From Herbaspirillum sp. Sphag64 (GTDB taxonomy: Bacteria; Pseudomonadota; Gammaproteobacteria; Burkholderiales; Burkholderiaceae_D), in assembly GCF_014192645.1 (NCBI RefSeq), contig NZ_JACHYE010000001.1:502350-566349 (forward strand): a stretch of DNA of 64,000 nucleotides, given 5' to 3'. The notes beneath the pieces were generated by a model. It worked only from the letters and a program-made list of their open reading frames with translations. It ran no database searches and was not told the DNA's origin. The position numbers were made by a program, and so were the translations under genes. Below, in pieces: positions 37,604 through 47,356 of the stretch. Every line of letters begins with the position of its first letter. The first letter of the stretch is position 1.

Positions 37604-38084
37604 GTTACCTCCACCGGAAGATTCGATATCATTAAGAAGAGCGACATCACCATGCGGCGTGAAACCACATCAGCGATAAAAGGAAATCGCATGAAACAGA
37701 CAGATTCTGGGCGTCATCGGAGTTCAACGCACGGTTGGATATCTGCTAAAGTACCGGGGTGATGTCGGATAGACCGGTAAGAACGGACCGCTGCATGCTG
37801 TCTCCCGAAGCTTTGAAACGACCAAAGATTCACGAGAGTACGCACGATACCTAGAAATGCATTGGCAAAGCTATAGGACTAGTTCTAATAAGAATGGAAT
37901 ATAGTTCTTCAAAAATATCGAAAATAAACCAACTATCGGACTAGGGCATGTCAGTGTCCGTACCAGGACTGCTATTTTCAGTGCCTTGTCCGATGTCATG
38001 CTCACCACCAAACTGTTGCCAATGCCCTGCTATGCTTGGTGCGCGCTGGTTGGTACGTTTTGAATTCTCTTTGGTTTTTCCTCC
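37604..38084. other. 481-bp divergent intergenic region, nothing firm
   Basis: Lies between the RcsB-like regulator and tamA. The middle (about 37870-37950) is AT-rich. A short open frame near 37691 has no family similarity. tamA itself has no Shine-Dalgarno sequence. I could not assign promoters with confidence. Confidence 0.5.
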
Positions 38085-39875
38085 ATGAAATGGACCCGCA
38101 GATTTGCAACTCTTCTTTTGTCATGCGCCTTCGGTTCGGCGCACGCAGCCTATCAGGTCGAGGTTGAGGCCGACGCCGGGCTGCAGAAACTGTTGACGAC
38201 TCACCTTGATCTGGTGCGCTATCAGAGCCGCACCGATATCAACGAGGAACAGTTTCAGTTCATGCTCGCCACACTGAGCGAGCAGGTTCGTGCCCTGTCG
38301 TCGACTGCGGGTTATTTTTCGCCAGTGACCTCCGTGAACGTGATTCGAGCAGACAACAAGCACAGTGACAATGGTGCCAATAAGACTGCGCTGACCAAAG
38401 TGATGGTCCATGTCGAGGCGGGACCGCAGACAAAGATTGCAGCGGTCGATATCCAGGTCGAGGGCAATGCGGCCCAGCAAGATGCCGCGCGAGTAGCACA
38501 GATTCAGCAGCAATGGGGTCTGCCGGTCGGCGCACCGTTTGAACAGGAGGCCTGGGATAAGGCCAAAAATCAGGGACTCGATACACTGCAGCGGCATCAA
38601 TATGCGGCTGCACGTATTGCCGGTTCGCAGGCAGCGATCGATCCGGATCAGCAGGAAGCTGACCTGTCGGTGCACTATGACAGCGGCCCTGCCTTTACAT
38701 TGGGTCCACTGGTGGTTACCGGTGCCCGTCGCTATCCCGTGCAGATTATCGAGAACGTGAATCCATTGCGGATCGGCGAAGACTATGACGTCAATCGTCT
38801 GCTGACGCTGCAGCGACAAATTCAGAATACCCCCTACTTCAGCAATGTCATTGTTGGTATCGACAACGATCCTGAACACGCCGAGATGGCACCGGTAAAG
38901 GTACAAGTCACTGAATTTCAGACCCAGCGTGTCCGGTTTGGGATTGGTTACTCAACCGATACCGGCGCTCAGGTCGAAACCCGCTATAGCCACTACAACG
39001 TCTTCGGCAGTGCCTGGGTATTCGACAGCCAGTTACAGATTGAGCAGGAACGCAAGTACGGTCTGCTCAGTCTGTCCATGCCACCGGATGATAAAAATTT
39101 TGTCAACAGCGTCACGGCATCTCTTGAGCACACAACCTCCGAAGGCATCGATCTGCGCAGTCTGCAGACGGGTATCAAGCGTACCCGAAATGGCGAGCTG
39201 TATGACACCACCTATTCGCTGATTTACTACCGGGACGCACTGGAGCAGGCCAGCGGTGCGGCGCTGCCGAGCAACACGGTGGTCACGCCGGGCAAGCATC
39301 AGGCGTTGGTACCGGGCTTCGCCTGGGCGCGGCGCAATGTGGATGATCCGATCTTTCCGCGCTCTGGGAATTTGTTTACGGTCGAGACCGGTTTTGCCGT
39401 TCAGGGAATGATCACCGACCAGACTTTTAGCCGTGCCTATCTACGCTTCAAGCAATTTTTCCCGGTAGGACAACGTGATGTGATCATCTTCCGTAGCGAG
39501 CTTGGTGCAGTGTTCACGAATGGCAGCGCATCACAGGTACCGGCCTCACTGCTGTTTCGCGCGGGTGGCAATGAATCAGTGCGCGGCTATGGCTACGACA
39601 GTATCGGTAACAGCCAGAATGGCACCGTCTTTCCGACCAAATATCTGGTCACAGCCAGCGGCGAGTATCAGCACTGGATCAATCCAAGCTGGGGTGGTGC
39701 GGTATTTTATGATGTGGGTACCGCCGCTGACAGCTGGTCGAATCGATCGCTTTATACGGGTATCGGCCCCGGCCTGCGTTGGCGTAGTCCAGTCGGTTCG
39801 CTCAACTTCGATATCGGCTATGGCGTGCAACGGCACCAATTTCGCCCGCATCTATCTCTTGGCATCGCTTTCTAG
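38085..39875 (+). CDS. tamA: translocation and assembly module protein TamA (Omp85 family)
   Basis: Outer-membrane Omp85 protein of the TAM complex, which with TamB helps insert outer-membrane proteins and move phospholipids. The 596-residue precursor has a signal peptide (about residues 1-21, ending AHA), three POTRA-like domains (about 22-300) and a 16-strand barrel. The lid-loop motif is SVRGYGYDS near residue 505, and the C-terminal residue is Phe, as expected for barrel insertion. tamB starts 11 bp downstream. The length fits TamA rather than BamA (about 800). Confidence 0.95.
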   Translation: MKWTRRFATLLLSCAFGSAHAAYQVEVEADAGLQKLLTTHLDLVRYQSRTDINEEQFQFMLATLSEQVRALSSTAGYFSPVTSVNVIRADNKHSDNGANKTALTKVMVHVEAGPQTKIAAVDIQVEGNAAQQDAARVAQIQQQWGLPVGAPFEQEAWDKAKNQGLDTLQRHQYAAARIAGSQAAIDPDQQEADLSVHYDSGPAFTLGPLVVTGARRYPVQIIENVNPLRIGEDYDVNRLLTLQRQIQNTPYFSNVIVGIDNDPEHAEMAPVKVQVTEFQTQRVRFGIGYSTDTGAQVETRYSHYNVFGSAWVFDSQLQIEQERKYGLLSLSMPPDDKNFVNSVTASLEHTTSEGIDLRSLQTGIKRTRNGELYDTTYSLIYYRDALEQASGAALPSNTVVTPGKHQALVPGFAWARRNVDDPIFPRSGNLFTVETGFAVQGMITDQTFSRAYLRFKQFFPVGQRDVIIFRSELGAVFTNGSASQVPASLLFRAGGNESVRGYGYDSIGNSQNGTVFPTKYLVTASGEYQHWINPSWGGAVFYDVGTAADSWSNRSLYTGIGPGLRWRSPVGSLNFDIGYGVQRHQFRPHLSLGIAF

Positions 39876-39886
39876 ACGGTCGCGGC

Positions 39887-42800
39887 ATGACTTCATCCTC
39901 AGAAACTTGCACACCTGAACAACCAGCACGCAGTTGGCGACGACTGCGCCGGTATACGTTGCAGTTGCTGGCGCTGGTACTCACACTTGTGCTGGCAACC
40001 AGTGCCCTACTGGCGTGGTTCACGGTCACCGATAGCGGCAGTCAACAAGCCTGGCGCATCGCGGTCTGGGCGCTTCGAGGCAAGCTGGCGGGTGACTATG
40101 TGGGCGGTAATCTAGCACAAGGTCTGCAGCTGCGTCAATTGCGCTATCACGATGGCGCACTGCAGGTTGATATCGACAAGGTAGATGCACGCTGGCAGCT
40201 GTCACTGCGTACGCGCACGTTCTCGGTGCGCGCTCTGCATCTGGGCAATCTCAATATCAGGCTGCCCGCTGCGAGCGAGTCTCCGACGGTGTTACCTGAT
40301 AGCTTACGCCTGCCGCTGGCACTGAATCTGAAGGATTTAGGCTGGCAACACTTCCGCCTGGAACAGGATGGAAGTGTCACATCGCTGGGCGTACTGCGCG
40401 CACATGGCAGTTCGGATGGCACCCAGCACACGCTGACGGTGGGACAACTTGATACCGGTTTTGGCCTGGCCAGCGGCACCATCAAGCTCAATGGCACAGC
40501 ACCGTTTGCCACTTCCGGTACAGTGCTGCTGACCAATTTGCAGGGTGATCCAGCACAGACTGCCCTGCCTGAAAAATTCCAGCTGGCTGCACAATTATCG
40601 GGCTCGCTTCAACAACTGGGAATTGCCATCAACGCCAGCGGTGACAAGCTACAAGGTAGTGCGACCTTGCTTGCCACACCGTTCGCAGCGATTCCCCTGC
40701 AACAAGCTGAGATTGCGCTACAGCATATCAATCCGCAGGCCTTCCATCCGGATGCTCCGGTAGCTGATTTAAATGTGGCGGTGCAGCTGCATCCTGTTGA
40801 AAAAGTGACACCACTGCACCTAGCAGGCGGCATTGCCGTGACTAATGCCAGTCCTGGCAGACTCGACCAGCAACGCTTGCCGGTGCGTGCGTTGCGTGCC
40901 AATGTGCAACTGGAGTTGGCACGGCAAGAAATCAATGATTTGCAGATCACCTTGCTGGAGCGCGCGGTACTGAGCGGCAGCGGTCATTTCGTCACGGAGA
41001 CCCGTAAAGGAGCGCTGAACCTGCAGGTCAGCGAGTTGGATCTGCATGCGCTGTACCAACAATTGCAACCGACTCAGCTACGCGGGCCACTGGCAGTCAC
41101 TGTGGAAGGACAACAGGTCGGCGTCGATTTGCAGCTAAAAGATAACCGCTATGCAGTGACACTCAAAGGTGCGGTGACGCCCGAGCTGGTGACATTGAAC
41201 ACGCTCAACCTCGCTGCGTCGGGAGCCAAGCTCACACTGACAGGCACCATCGGCACCGCAAACGCCATGGATACCCGACTCACAGGTGAACTACGCAACC
41301 TCGACCCTTCGGCATGGATACGCAACCCGGCTGCGGCGGCACGAATCAATATGCAATTCACTGCAAGCGGCATGCTGGCACCACAGGTTCAGGGCAAGCT
41401 CAGCTTCCAGATGCGTAATAGCACTTACCAGGCCTTGCCCATGAGTGGCAGCGGCACACTGGCACTCATGGGTACAACTCTGCTACCTAGCCAGGTGGAT
41501 CTTCAGATCGCCGGCAACCATCTGCAATTGCAAGGTGCGTTTGGGGCGCCAGCTGACCGGCTCAATATCCATCTCGATGCACCTCTGCTGGCGCAACTCG
41601 GTATAGGAGTGGGCGGCGCAGTGAAGTTTGATGGCCAGTTATCAGGCAGCATGCAGCGTCCCGGACTGCAAGCCAATTTCAACGCCTCCGGTTTGACCTG
41701 GGGACCACATCGTGTCGCCAGGCTGAGTGGTCAGACCACGATACAAAGTAATCTGGATAGTGGTCTGACGGCCGCCGATAACAAGCTAGCGTTCAGTCTT
41801 GAGGGCGAGAATTATCGTGGTCCGGATACCGAGATCAAGCAGCTCAAGGCTATCTTGAGTGGCACTTATGGTGCGCACCAGTTCAGCCTTCAGGCCGATG
41901 GCAAGCTGCATGGACAAACGCTGGCTCTGGCATTTGACGCGCACGGCAAGCTGGCGCAAGAGCGGCTGGGTCTGGCATGGAGCGGCATGATCGACAAGCT
42001 GGTCAACCGCGGTTCGCCAGCACTGGCACTGGCAGCACCGATGCCACTGAGCATCGCTCCGGATACGCTCATCGCCGGGCCGGCACGGGTCACGATGGAC
42101 AGCACGCTCATTACCCTCAATAGCTTACGTTATCAACAAGGCCGCCTGCAATCAGAAGGCAGTGCAAATCATATTGATGTCGGCCGAATCCTGACCTTGG
42201 CGCAGCAGTTGACTGGAACTTCGCTATCACTCCGAAGCGATCTGATCCTCGACAGCAAGTGGGATTTTGCGCTGGCAGAGAATACTCGTGGCTTTATTGA
42301 TCTGGAACGCCGTAGTGGCGATTTGTGGCTTGACAATGGTAGCAACAGCACCCGCATTACTGGTAACGGTGACGCTAATGCAGCGGTCACACTGGGTCTG
42401 TCCAGGCTTAGCCTGCGGCTGGATCTGGCAGGACCAGAAGCTCGTTTGCAAGGGCAGGTTCAGGCAAGCCGGATCGGTGCAATTGATCTCAGCGGCACGA
42501 TAGGATTGCTACATCAGAATGGCGTTCTCATGCCAGCGGCTGCCTCTGCACTCTCCCTGAACGCCGTGCTGAGAGTGCCGCAACTCAGGGCTATTGGCGC
42601 CATGCTGGGTCCACAATATGGTCTGGAGGGTAACGTGACAGTCCAGTTAGGTGCACGGGGCAGTCTCGGCGTGCCACGACTGTCTGGCACGATTGAAGGC
42701 AACCAGCTGGCCCTCATCCTGTTTGATGAAGGGATTCAGCTCAAGGATGGCATCGTCCGGATCAGTATGGATGACGATATCATCGACCTGCGCCGGATTG

Positions 42801-43852
42801 AATTCCACGGTAGCAGCGGCACGCTCACAGCCAATGGCAAGGTCCGACTAGGAGCAGATGATCCGGATCTTCAGGCCAATATCGTGGCAGATCGTCTGCA
42901 ACTGCTGGCTAGTCCGGATCGTCAGTTGATGTTATCGGGCCAGGCCCGCGTCGCCAATGTCAATGAACAGCTGCGCATTGATGGCAAATTTGTCGTTGAC
43001 AAAGCCTTGTTCGACCTGCCCAAGAGCAGTGCCCCAAAACTCAGTGACGATGTCGTCATCGTGCGCCGGGATAACAATAGACGCGGGGCGAATTCAGGAC
43101 CGAGAAGCGACAAATCACTCACGGCTGTGGGTGAAAAGCGGGCTGGCAATTTAGTGCCCTTCATCACGATTCAGGTCGATCTCGGGAACAATTTCCATTT
43201 CAGCGGGAGTGGTGCCAACCTGCGTTTGAGCGGCGACATGACGATCCACAGTGAGCCCAAGAAGGCACTCAGCGCCACCGGCACCATCCATGTCGCGGAA
43301 GGTACGTATGAGGCGTTCGGTACCAAACTCAACATTGAGCGCGGGATCATCAACTTCCAGGGGCCGCTGAGCAATCCAAATCTGAATATCCTCGCCATGC
43401 GTCGCAATCAGGATGTAGAGGCTGGCGTAGAAGTGACAGGTCTGGTGTCACAGCCACGCATCAGGCTGGTATCGGAGCCGAACGTAGCCGATGATGAAAA
43501 ACTGTCATGGTTAATGTTTGGCAACAGTAGTGACAGTTCCGGGCTCGGGCAACGCAGCGCCAGCAGCCAGGCGCTGGCGCTGCTTGGTAACTATGGCGGA
43601 AAAAAGATTGCTCAAGGTATCGGGATTGACAATTTATCCATCGGCACCAGTGAGTCGGGACTGGGTAACGATCAAGTCGTCAGTTTAGGCAAGGCTATTA
43701 CAGACAGATTATCTGTAGGCTATGAACAGAGCCTCACCGGTGCGGCCAGCATTGCCAAATTGACCTGGCAACTCTCAAAGCGCTGGTCGGCGGTCGTACG
43801 TACTGGCACCATCAATGGCATCAACTTCGTCTATAACCTGCGTTTTGATTAA
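39887..43852 (+). CDS. tamB: translocation and assembly module protein TamB (AsmA-like)
   Basis: A 1321-residue inner-membrane-anchored, periplasm-spanning beta-helical protein. A single N-terminal signal anchor (about residues 24-46) is followed by a very long repetitive beta-rich region and the conserved C-terminal TamB/DUF490 domain (about the last 350 residues). That domain includes SATGTIHVAEGTYEAFG and LSWLMFGNSSDSSGLGQ. Such proteins form a groove that carries lipids between membranes. It follows tamA by 11 bp, the usual operon. It is convergent with the downstream MFS gene, with only 7 bp between stop codons. Confidence 0.96.
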   Translation: MTSSSETCTPEQPARSWRRLRRYTLQLLALVLTLVLATSALLAWFTVTDSGSQQAWRIAVWALRGKLAGDYVGGNLAQGLQLRQLRYHDGALQVDIDKVDARWQLSLRTRTFSVRALHLGNLNIRLPAASESPTVLPDSLRLPLALNLKDLGWQHFRLEQDGSVTSLGVLRAHGSSDGTQHTLTVGQLDTGFGLASGTIKLNGTAPFATSGTVLLTNLQGDPAQTALPEKFQLAAQLSGSLQQLGIAINASGDKLQGSATLLATPFAAIPLQQAEIALQHINPQAFHPDAPVADLNVAVQLHPVEKVTPLHLAGGIAVTNASPGRLDQQRLPVRALRANVQLELARQEINDLQITLLERAVLSGSGHFVTETRKGALNLQVSELDLHALYQQLQPTQLRGPLAVTVEGQQVGVDLQLKDNRYAVTLKGAVTPELVTLNTLNLAASGAKLTLTGTIGTANAMDTRLTGELRNLDPSAWIRNPAAAARINMQFTASGMLAPQVQGKLSFQMRNSTYQALPMSGSGTLALMGTTLLPSQVDLQIAGNHLQLQGAFGAPADRLNIHLDAPLLAQLGIGVGGAVKFDGQLSGSMQRPGLQANFNASGLTWGPHRVARLSGQTTIQSNLDSGLTAADNKLAFSLEGENYRGPDTEIKQLKAILSGTYGAHQFSLQADGKLHGQTLALAFDAHGKLAQERLGLAWSGMIDKLVNRGSPALALAAPMPLSIAPDTLIAGPARVTMDSTLITLNSLRYQQGRLQSEGSANHIDVGRILTLAQQLTGTSLSLRSDLILDSKWDFALAENTRGFIDLERRSGDLWLDNGSNSTRITGNGDANAAVTLGLSRLSLRLDLAGPEARLQGQVQASRIGAIDLSGTIGLLHQNGVLMPAAASALSLNAVLRVPQLRAIGAMLGPQYGLEGNVTVQLGARGSLGVPRLSGTIEGNQLALILFDEGIQLKDGIVRISMDDDIIDLRRIEFHGSSGTLTANGKVRLGADDPDLQANIVADRLQLLASPDRQLMLSGQARVANVNEQLRIDGKFVVDKALFDLPKSSAPKLSDDVVIVRRDNNRRGANSGPRSDKSLTAVGEKRAGNLVPFITIQVDLGNNFHFSGSGANLRLSGDMTIHSEPKKALSATGTIHVAEGTYEAFGTKLNIERGIINFQGPLSNPNLNILAMRRNQDVEAGVEVTGLVSQPRIRLVSEPNVADDEKLSWLMFGNSSDSSGLGQRSASSQALALLGNYGGKKIAQGIGIDNLSIGTSESGLGNDQVVSLGKAITDRLSVGYEQSLTGAASIAKLTWQLSKRWSAVVRTGTINGINFVYNLRFD

Positions 43853-43859
43853 GCCGCGA

Positions 43860-45287
43860 TCAGCCGGCTGAATTAGCTTTGGTCACACCGTTTGCTGGTA
43901 CTTTGCGCCCTGCCAGCTCAGCCCCGGCGTTGGCGGGTAACTGCCGCAGTAGCGGGATGGAACAGGCAGCCGCCAGAGCGACGGTCAGAAACGCCGGCCA
44001 GAAGTCCTGTGCTACCAGCGTGCTATGCCCCTGCCAGTGCTGTGAAGTCTGCAACGCATAGCCACCCAGCACGACGCCCATGCCGACCGATAATTGTTGG
44101 GCAACACTGGCAATACTGGTGGCCTGGCTAAGCCGGTGGTTATCGACATCGGCATAGGAAATGGCATTGAGGCTGGTAAATTGCAGTGAGCGGAAGCAGC
44201 CGCCAATGAGCAAGACCAGTAGCATGACGATGTAATGTGTACTCTGGGTGAAGCTGCCAATGGCAGCCAGCGACAGCACGCCACAGGTGCCATTGATAAT
44301 CATCACCCGACGAAAACCATAGCGTTTGAGGACCTTGGCGGCGATGGTCTTCATGAACATCGCGCCGGCCGCTGAAGCGCAGGTCAGTAAGCCGGAGTGG
44401 AAGGCATTGAAGCCAAAACCTAGCTGCAGCATCAACGGTAGCAGGAACGGAATAGCGCCGATACCGAAACGAAATAACGAACCGCCAAATACACCGGCCT
44501 GCAAGGTCTGGATACGCAGCAGACTGAGATCAATCAGCGGATACGCGACACGTCGTGCATGCCAGACATAGATAGCCAGTGACATGGTGCCCAATATAAT
44601 ACACGCCAGTGAAATGTCGCCACTGACCAGATGACGCCCCGCTGTTGCCAGGCCCATCATGACCAGAGAACAGCCCAAAGCAGACAGGATAAAGCCAAGC
44701 CAGTCCAGTGGCGCAGTCTGTGGCTCGCGGGTATTGGCGATGAAACGCGTGGCCAGATACAGGCCCAGAATGCTCATCGGGATATTGATGAAGAAAATCC
44801 AGCGCCAGTGAAAATAGGTCGTGATAAAACCACCCAGTGGCGGTCCCAATACCGGCCCCAGCATGGCGGGCATGGTCAGATAGCTGAGTGCCTTGACGAT
44901 ATTGGCCTTGTCGACGCTGCGCAAGATGACCAGCCGTCCGACCGGCACCATCATGGCACCGCCAACGCCCTGAAAGAAACGTGCTGCGACAAATTCAGGC
45001 AGGGACTGTGACACGCCACAGAGGATCGACCCCAGCATGAATACGCAAATCGCCGCCCGAAAAATGGTCAACGCGCCAAAGCGGTCTGCCATCCAGCCAC
45101 TGATCGGAATGAACACGGCCAGACTGACCAGATACGAGGTCAACGCCAGTTTGAGCGAAATCGGATCAACCCCCATATCGACCGCAAGGACCGGTAATGA
45201 AGTTGAGATCACCGTGGAGTCCATCTGCTCCATGAACAGGGCGCAGGCGACAATGAGCGGAATGACGAGGGTGCGGGGCAAAGACAT
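43860..45287 (-). CDS. MFS drug exporter, DHA2/EmrB-QacA type
   Basis: A 475-residue drug:proton antiporter, predicted 13-14 helices. The family motifs visible are LFMEQMDSTVISTSLP in helix 1 (the D1 motif), SGWMADRFGALTIFR in loop 2-3 and LGPVLGPPLGGFITTYFHWRWIFFIN in helices 5-6, the antiporter motif C. An in-frame TTG at 45311 would add eight residues, but the ATG at 45287 gives the normal N-terminus; neither has a good ribosome binding site. No membrane-fusion partner is adjacent, so it probably works alone. The substrate is unknown. Confidence 0.92.
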   Translation of the reverse strand: MSLPRTLVIPLIVACALFMEQMDSTVISTSLPVLAVDMGVDPISLKLALTSYLVSLAVFIPISGWMADRFGALTIFRAAICVFMLGSILCGVSQSLPEFVAARFFQGVGGAMMVPVGRLVILRSVDKANIVKALSYLTMPAMLGPVLGPPLGGFITTYFHWRWIFFINIPMSILGLYLATRFIANTREPQTAPLDWLGFILSALGCSLVMMGLATAGRHLVSGDISLACIILGTMSLAIYVWHARRVAYPLIDLSLLRIQTLQAGVFGGSLFRFGIGAIPFLLPLMLQLGFGFNAFHSGLLTCASAAGAMFMKTIAAKVLKRYGFRRVMIINGTCGVLSLAAIGSFTQSTHYIVMLLVLLIGGCFRSLQFTSLNAISYADVDNHRLSQATSIASVAQQLSVGMGVVLGGYALQTSQHWQGHSTLVAQDFWPAFLTVALAAACSIPLLRQLPANAGAELAGRKVPANGVTKANSAG

Positions 45288-45502
45288 CGGGTGGAATCTG
45301 ATGAAAATCAAGAAAAATGGGAACAGACTGCACTTGCGTCAGCGCTCTGGTACGGACTACCTCCAACGCTGGCCATAGAATCCAGAAAGTATACCGTTTA
45401 AGCTATCATGCTGCCGGTCTGCCTGGTGCCAAGATAGGCTCAAGCCGCTATTACTGTTGCGCCAAGGCACGTACCCACTTTCTGTTTCTGGATGCCCCTG
45501 CC

Positions 45503-47356
45503 ATGTTGCCCTCCTGTTTCGCCTTACTTGACGACAACAGCATCAATGATGCTGGTGCGCGCCTGCCACGCTCGCGCCTGTACACCGATTACCAACGTAC
45601 GCTGTGTTGCGCCGAAGGCAGCACTTTCCCGGACTTGCTGGCACAGATGCAAGACGCATTGCAACAGGGCTTGTACGCCGTTGTCCTGCTGAGTTATGAG
45701 CTAGGTGCAGCTCAGCAGCAGATCGCAGACTGGCCAGCCTCGGCAGACGTGGCGGCAGCAACACCGCTGGCTGAAATCCTGTTATTCGGTCAATGCAAAC
45801 TACTGAACGCCGATGACACCGCCGACTGGCTGGCCCGACAGGATGCCGGGTCAGACCATGCTGCGGGCATTGCGCACGTGCGACCAGATATTGACGAATC
45901 ACGTTTTACGGCCGATATCGCCCGCATTCGTGCCTACATCGCCGCAGGTGATACCTATCAGGTCAATTACACCTACCGCTTGCATTTCGATACGTACGGC
46001 GAACCACTTCATCTTTACCGACAACTGCGCGCACGCCAGCCAGTCCCTTACGGTGCGTTGATCGCCCTGCCAGATGGTCGGGCAATATTGTCGCTATCAC
46101 CAGAATTATTTGTACGCTGCGTGGACGGTGAGCTGACCGCGCAACCGATGAAGGGCACTGCGCCAGCGGTCGCTGGTGATGAAGCAGAAAACCAGCGCCG
46201 CGCCATCCAGTTAACCCAGGACGAAAAAAATCGTGCCGAGAATCTGATGATTGTCGATCTGCTACGCAATGATCTGGGCCGGGTCGCCGTGAATGGTTCG
46301 GTCACCGTGCCGGATCTGTTCAAGGTGACGCGTTTCGGACAGGTGTTGCAAATGACGTCAACCATCACGGCCCAATTGCGCACCGATGCGACACTGACTG
46401 AGATCATGGCGGCACTGTATCCCTGTGGTTCGATTACCGGTGCGCCCAAGCATCGCACCATGCAGATCATCAGAGAGCTGGAGTTGGCACCACGCGGCAT
46501 TTACACCGGTGCTATCGGCTGGTTTGAAACACCGGTCGAGGGACGTCAGGTCGGCGATTTCTGTTTATCGGTGCCGATTCGCACGCTGGCGCTGGCGCCG
46601 CCACAAGGTGGGGTACGTCACGGCCAGATGGGTGTGGGCGCAGGGATTACCTACGATAGTAATGCTGCCGATGAATTTGCGGAATGCCGCCTGAAAGCCC
46701 GTTTTCTGACCGGTCTGCCGCGTCAGTTCACGCTATTCGAAACAATCTATGCGACCCACGAAGAGGGCTGTCGTTACCTGGACTTACATCTGCAGCGCTT
46801 ACAGGCATCAGCCGCTTACTTCGATTTTTCCTGGGATACATCAGCAATTCGGCAGGCGTTAGCAGCGCATTGCCGTCAATTGCCAGCGGCACAAGCCCAT
46901 CGGCTGCGTCTGGAGTTGTCGCATGACGGCAAGATCAAACTTCAGAGCGGTGAACTCAAAGCCTTGCCTGCCATCGTAAAAGTATTTATCGCTGCACACC
47001 GCAGCGACAGCCATGATCTGTTCCTGCGTCACAAGAGCTCGGTACGTGAGCACTATGATCAGGCATGGAAAGAGGCAGAACAACGTGGTGGTTTTGACAT
47101 GCTGTTTTTCAACGAACATGATCAGCTCACAGAAGGCGGCCGTAGCAATGTGTTCGTTGAACTCGATGGTCGCTGGTTCACCCCGCCACTGAGCGCGGGT
47201 GCTCTACCCGGCGTGATGCGTTCAGTGCTATTGCAAGATGCGCAACTGAACGCAACCGAGCGGCAGATCAGCCGCGCCGAGTTGCTGCGGGCGACACGAC
47301 TGATTGTCTGTAACACCCTGCGCGGAGCCGTCAATGCCGAGCTGGTCAACTCCTAG
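45503..47356 (+). CDS. pabB: fused aminodeoxychorismate synthase I / aminodeoxychorismate lyase (PabB-PabC)
   Basis: A bifunctional 617-residue enzyme making p-aminobenzoate for folate. The N-terminal part (about residues 1-415) is the chorismate-using PabB domain. PMKGT keeps the lysine that marks aminodeoxychorismate synthase rather than anthranilate synthase; RAENLMIVDLLRNDLGRV and CGSITGAPKHRTMQII complete the signature. The C-terminal part (about 420-617) is a class IV aminotransferase-fold lyase, with the PLP lysine in RHKSSVREHYD, LTEGGRSNVF and ALPGVMR. ATG 45503 is the best start, though without a clear ribosome binding site. Its stop shares bases with the convergent oprM-type gene. 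Confidence 0.93.
   Translation: MLPSCFALLDDNSINDAGARLPRSRLYTDYQRTLCCAEGSTFPDLLAQMQDALQQGLYAVVLLSYELGAAQQQIADWPASADVAAATPLAEILLFGQCKLLNADDTADWLARQDAGSDHAAGIAHVRPDIDESRFTADIARIRAYIAAGDTYQVNYTYRLHFDTYGEPLHLYRQLRARQPVPYGALIALPDGRAILSLSPELFVRCVDGELTAQPMKGTAPAVAGDEAENQRRAIQLTQDEKNRAENLMIVDLLRNDLGRVAVNGSVTVPDLFKVTRFGQVLQMTSTITAQLRTDATLTEIMAALYPCGSITGAPKHRTMQIIRELELAPRGIYTGAIGWFETPVEGRQVGDFCLSVPIRTLALAPPQGGVRHGQMGVGAGITYDSNAADEFAECRLKARFLTGLPRQFTLFETIYATHEEGCRYLDLHLQRLQASAAYFDFSWDTSAIRQALAAHCRQLPAAQAHRLRLELSHDGKIKLQSGELKALPAIVKVFIAAHRSDSHDLFLRHKSSVREHYDQAWKEAEQRGGFDMLFFNEHDQLTEGGRSNVFVELDGRWFTPPLSAGALPGVMRSVLLQDAQLNATERQISRAELLRATRLIVCNTLRGAVNAELVNS

Noticed and set aside
37691-37762. Short open frame in the gap before tamA
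   Set aside because: Only 23 codons and unlike any protein I know.
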